Source: a virus. Taken from it: 32,439 nt of DNA. This document shows, piece after piece, positions 30,683 through 32,439 of the stretch; position 1 is the first letter of the stretch; every line of letters starts with the position of its first letter. The translations under genes were made by a program, and so were the position numbers. The notes under the pieces were generated by a model. The model was given only the letters and a program-made list of their open reading frames with translations, was not told the origin of the DNA and did not search any database. The stretch is from positions 1-32,439 of IMG/VR virus record IMGVR_UViG_3300034284_001649. The stretch is one strand, 5' to 3'.

Positions 30683-31045
30683 ATGGATTCCAACACTGAA
30701 ATTTTAACATACGACCCGGCGGCATTTGAACTGGACGCCGAGGGCTATATGGAAAAGACCGCCGAGGCTCTCGGCATCAAGACCGAGATGGGCCGCAAAG
30801 CCTTCCGGGCTTTCTGTGAGGCTTCTGTTCTCCTCGACACCAAGCAACGCGACTACGGCAGCGGAAACATCTCTGCCTTCGGCGAGAAGGGCATCGTCGT
30901 TCGCATGAACGACAAGATCGAACGGCTCAAAACACTCGTCTGGGGCGACAAGTCCCCTTCGCACGAAAAGGTCAGCGACACTTGGCTCGACATCGCCAAC
31001 TACGGCGTGATCGGACTCCTTTGTCATAGGGGGGAGTGGAAATGA
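30683..31045 (+). CDS. DUF1599/Nmad1-like protein
   Basis: The 120-residue protein has KQRDYGSGNISAFGEKGIVV, RMNDKIERLKTLVWGD and VSDTWLDIANYGVIGLL, the Asp-Tyr-Gly, Arg-Met-x-Asp-Lys and Asp-x-Ala-Asn-Tyr order of the DUF1599 family ('nucleotide modification associated domain 1'). That family is linked by context to phage nucleotide metabolism, and the all-helical MazG-like look agrees. The start is ATG 30683 after the structured leader; a GTG inside the RNA (30620) is unlikely because it would run through the stems. It ends in an ATGA overlap with the next gene. Confidence 0.75.
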   Translation: MDSNTEILTYDPAAFELDAEGYMEKTAEALGIKTEMGRKAFRAFCEASVLLDTKQRDYGSGNISAFGEKGIVVRMNDKIERLKTLVWGDKSPSHEKVSDTWLDIANYGVIGLLCHRGEWK

Positions 31046-31131
31046 CTCCCCTTATAGGAGTGCTCTTTTCGTGGCTCAGTTTGATCGCCTTCGGCGCTTG
31101 GCTCGCAATCAACGAGAACCATAAGCAATGA
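31042..31131 (+). CDS. 29-residue single-TM peptide
   Basis: MTPLIGVLFSWLSLIAFGAW is a membrane helix; LAINENHKQ is the tail. The frame starts in ATGA overlap with the DUF1599-like stop and its stop overlaps the next ATG in the same way. This double coupling supports translation despite the length. A small inner-membrane host-interaction peptide is possible. Confidence 0.5.
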   Translation: MTPLIGVLFSWLSLIAFGAWLAINENHKQ

Positions 31132-31403
31132 AAAAATACACCATCGTCATCGATGATGACATGCCGCTGGCGGAGAAACGTCCGGGGAAAAGCTCGAAAT
31201 ACATTCACCCGCTGACGTGGCTGCTCAAGAAAATGGCCGTCGGGGAGAGCTTGGCCTACCCCGTGGGAAACAAACTCCACATGAACCGTCTGCGCTCCTA
31301 CGGCGCAAACATGGGCCGGAAGCTCGGCCGTAAGTTCGCCACACGGCAAGTGATGTGCGACCGCGGCAAATCCATCGCACTGCGATTCTGGAGAACAGCA
31401 TGA
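31128..31403 (+). CDS. Basic hypothetical protein (91 aa)
   Basis: The start MKKYTIVIDDDMPLAEKRPG has a beta strand and acidic turn. The middle, HPLTWLLKKMAVGESLAYPV, is followed by a strongly basic stretch RLRSYGANMGRKLGRKFATR and an end of IALRFWRT. Basic charge and the Arg/Lys cluster suggest nucleic-acid contact. I recall similar small phage proteins ending in V/L-x-W-R-T without known function. It is coupled to the TM peptide by ATGA. Confidence 0.6.
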   Translation: MKKYTIVIDDDMPLAEKRPGKSSKYIHPLTWLLKKMAVGESLAYPVGNKLHMNRLRSYGANMGRKLGRKFATRQVMCDRGKSIALRFWRTA

Positions 31404-31415
31404 GGGAGGTCTTAT

Positions 31416-31673
31416 ATGCCAACCGCCAAACAAAACCTCTCTTTCCTCAAGGCTTGTTTGCGAAAGCGTCCATTCGGGTCCAAGGAGGCGGCACTCCTGG
31501 ATCGAGCGGAGGACTTCGACGCTTATCACTGCCCGTTCTGCAACAAGTGGCACCGGACTTCAAAGCGACATCTCAAAGCACGGCTGCGACAGAAGAAAAT
31601 ACAGGAGAAGGCTTACCGCAAAGCCCAGGCCCTACGCAAACGGGCTCTCATCAAACTATTCTATGAGCACTAA
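31416..31673 (+). CDS. Small zinc-finger-like basic protein (85 aa)
   Basis: After MPTAKQNLSFLKACLRKRPF comes AYHCPFCNKWHRTSKRH, giving Cys39-x2-Cys42-x3-His46-x5-His52, a compact zinc-binding layout. The C-terminal half is a Lys/Arg-rich helix (LKARLRQKKIQEKAYRKAQA). It has one of the few good Shine-Dalgarno sites (GGAGG, six bases before the ATG). I recall related short phage proteins with CPxCxxWH cores, probably nucleic-acid binding. The 3' end overlaps the next gene by 11 bases. Confidence 0.6.
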   Translation: MPTAKQNLSFLKACLRKRPFGSKEAALLDRAEDFDAYHCPFCNKWHRTSKRHLKARLRQKKIQEKAYRKAQALRKRALIKLFYEH

Positions 31674-31854
31674 CTTCACCATCGGCCGCGTCGACTTCGG
31701 CCCCCGCGACTCTTTCGTCACGCTGGGAAGCCTCATCGAGGCAATCTCAACCCAAGAGGAACTGGTCGAAGATCTCTGCATTTTCGCAGGGAACCTCCTG
31801 ACCGAGAACCTCTGGCTGCAAGAACATCTGCCCGCGGAGATCTACGAGCTATGA
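31663..31854 (+). CDS. Small acidic hypothetical protein (63 aa)
   Basis: The sequence is MSTNFTIGRVDFGPRDSFVT, then LGSLIEAISTQEELVEDLCI and FAGNLLTENLWLQEHLPAEI. Mostly helical, acidic, no metal site or membrane helix. Overlap by 11 bases with the zinc-finger-like gene and an ATGA overlap with the polymerase-exonuclease gene put it in the same transcript. No family recognised. Confidence 0.55.
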   Translation: MSTNFTIGRVDFGPRDSFVTLGSLIEAISTQEELVEDLCIFAGNLLTENLWLQEHLPAEIYEL

Positions 31855-32333
31855 ATTTGCCGGAGGGGACAACCATAACAACAAACCCAGGGGTGGGAGT
31901 TGCGCTAAACAACTGTCCTCTCCGGCACCCCTCGGTCGCGATCGACTTCGAGTCCTACTACGACAAGGACATCTCGGTCACGACGATGGGCGCGTGGAAG
32001 TATGCCCGCGAGACCGACATCTACATGGTCGCGATGTATTTCGATGATGGGACTTGTTTCGTCGGTGAGCCGATCGATGCCCCTTGGCTCAAGTGCCATA
32101 AGCGCGATTGGATCATGCACAACGCAGCCTTCGATCTGACCCTCTATGAGGCACTCACCGAGAAGGGTTGGGTGACCCGCGTGGAGCCCCGTTACGTCTT
32201 CGATACCGCCGATCTCGCCGCCTACCTCGGCTATCCCCGATCTCTTAAAGAAGCAGCCAAACATCTCCTCGGGATCGAGATGAGCAAATCGACCCGAGAC
32301 AACATGAAAGGACTCAAATGGAACAAACAATGA
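31851..32333 (+). CDS. Family A DNA polymerase 3'-5' exonuclease part, truncated
   Basis: The 160-residue product shows exonuclease motif I as VAIDFESYYD (Asp32, Glu34) and motif II as IMHNAAFDLTLYE (Asn91, Asp95). Then comes DTADLAAYLGYPRSLKEAAK and LLGIEMSKSTRDNMKGLKW. This order is that of the exonuclease domain of phage family A polymerases. There the GxxW segment normally leads on to a Tyr-x3-Asp motif III and then to the polymerase. Here the frame stops at NKQ before motif III. Either a separate gene or insertion encodes the rest, or it lies in another frame beyond the right edge. Confidence 0.75.
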   Translation: MNLPEGTTITTNPGVGVALNNCPLRHPSVAIDFESYYDKDISVTTMGAWKYARETDIYMVAMYFDDGTCFVGEPIDAPWLKCHKRDWIMHNAAFDLTLYEALTEKGWVTRVEPRYVFDTADLAAYLGYPRSLKEAAKHLLGIEMSKSTRDNMKGLKWNKQ

Positions 32334-32439
32334 CCCGGCTTTTCGAAGCCGCTTCAAACTGGAAAACACCCGAAAACTTCGGCCACGAAAACGACGGATA
32401 CGTCACTTTCGAAGAAGACCCGAAAACACACAAGCGCAC
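32318..32439 (+). CDS. Partial gene at right edge, unidentified
   Basis: An ATG at 32318 (or 32330, in frame) overlaps the end of the exonuclease gene in another frame and stays open to the edge: MEQTMTRLFEAASNWKTPEN, FGHENDGYVTFEEDPKTHKR. It does not read like the expected next part of the polymerase. DGYVTF...PKTHKR faintly resembles the start of an HNH homing endonuclease, but too little is visible to name it. Confidence 0.45.
   Translation, partial: MEQTMTRLFEAASNWKTPENFGHENDGYVTFEEDPKTHKR

Overview
The window looks like most of the genome of a short-tailed (podovirus-like), probably temperate, tailed phage or prophage. A HK97-type capsid gene, a portal, a large terminase, a tail-nozzle-like protein and several fibres are present. 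I see no tape-measure, tail-tube or sheath gene. The best host clue is the tyrosine integrase. Its C-terminal box (RHSFCSY, then GNSP, then YYRALV) has the form I associate with integrases of Verrucomicrobiota and related PVC bacteria, so a verrucomicrobial host is my inference. Identifications rest on motif reading and remembered family patterns, with no database search.

Layout. A divergent intergenic region at 24244-24501 splits the genome. Everything to its left is on the minus strand and reads right to left as a late operon: terminase, a small protein, a GT-B glycosyltransferase, a PD-(D/E)XK-like nuclease, a GT-A-like glycosyltransferase, portal, an HNH-like small protein, a duplicated fibre-plus-accessory cassette, a lysis cassette (coiled-coil/TM protein, TM protein, lipoprotein, M15 endopeptidase), a scaffold-like protein, major capsid protein, two small proteins, a fibre, the nozzle-like protein with inserted adhesion modules, a collar-domain fibre, a repeat protein and a cupin-like protein cut by the left edge. 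Everything to its right is on the plus strand and looks early: integrase, small ribbon-helix-helix proteins, an excisionase-like protein, a Holliday-junction-resolvase-like nuclease, a helicase-nuclease fusion, a conserved phage-type unknown, a DUF1599-like protein under a structured RNA leader, small proteins, and the exonuclease part of a family A DNA polymerase. One small secreted-protein gene (27112-27366) runs against the early strand.

Expression signals. Genes are joined either by ATGA/GTGA overlaps or by a recurring leader, TAATAAC(C/A)(G/C/A)CATAA, placed between one stop codon and the next start, on both strands and in both halves. Classical Shine-Dalgarno sites are visible at only a few genes (capsid, the GTG-started fibre, the 31416 gene). 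The capsid gene sits behind a GC-rich intrinsic terminator, a second hairpin, a plausible sigma-70 promoter and a leader of roughly 190 nt.

Most unusual items: the shared intercistronic leader motif; a three-way-junction RNA at 30592-30667; the helicase/Fe-S nuclease fusion; the tandem fibre cassette with a 48-bp identical block; the attP-like architecture beside the integrase; and a polymerase exonuclease domain that stops before its third motif at the right edge.
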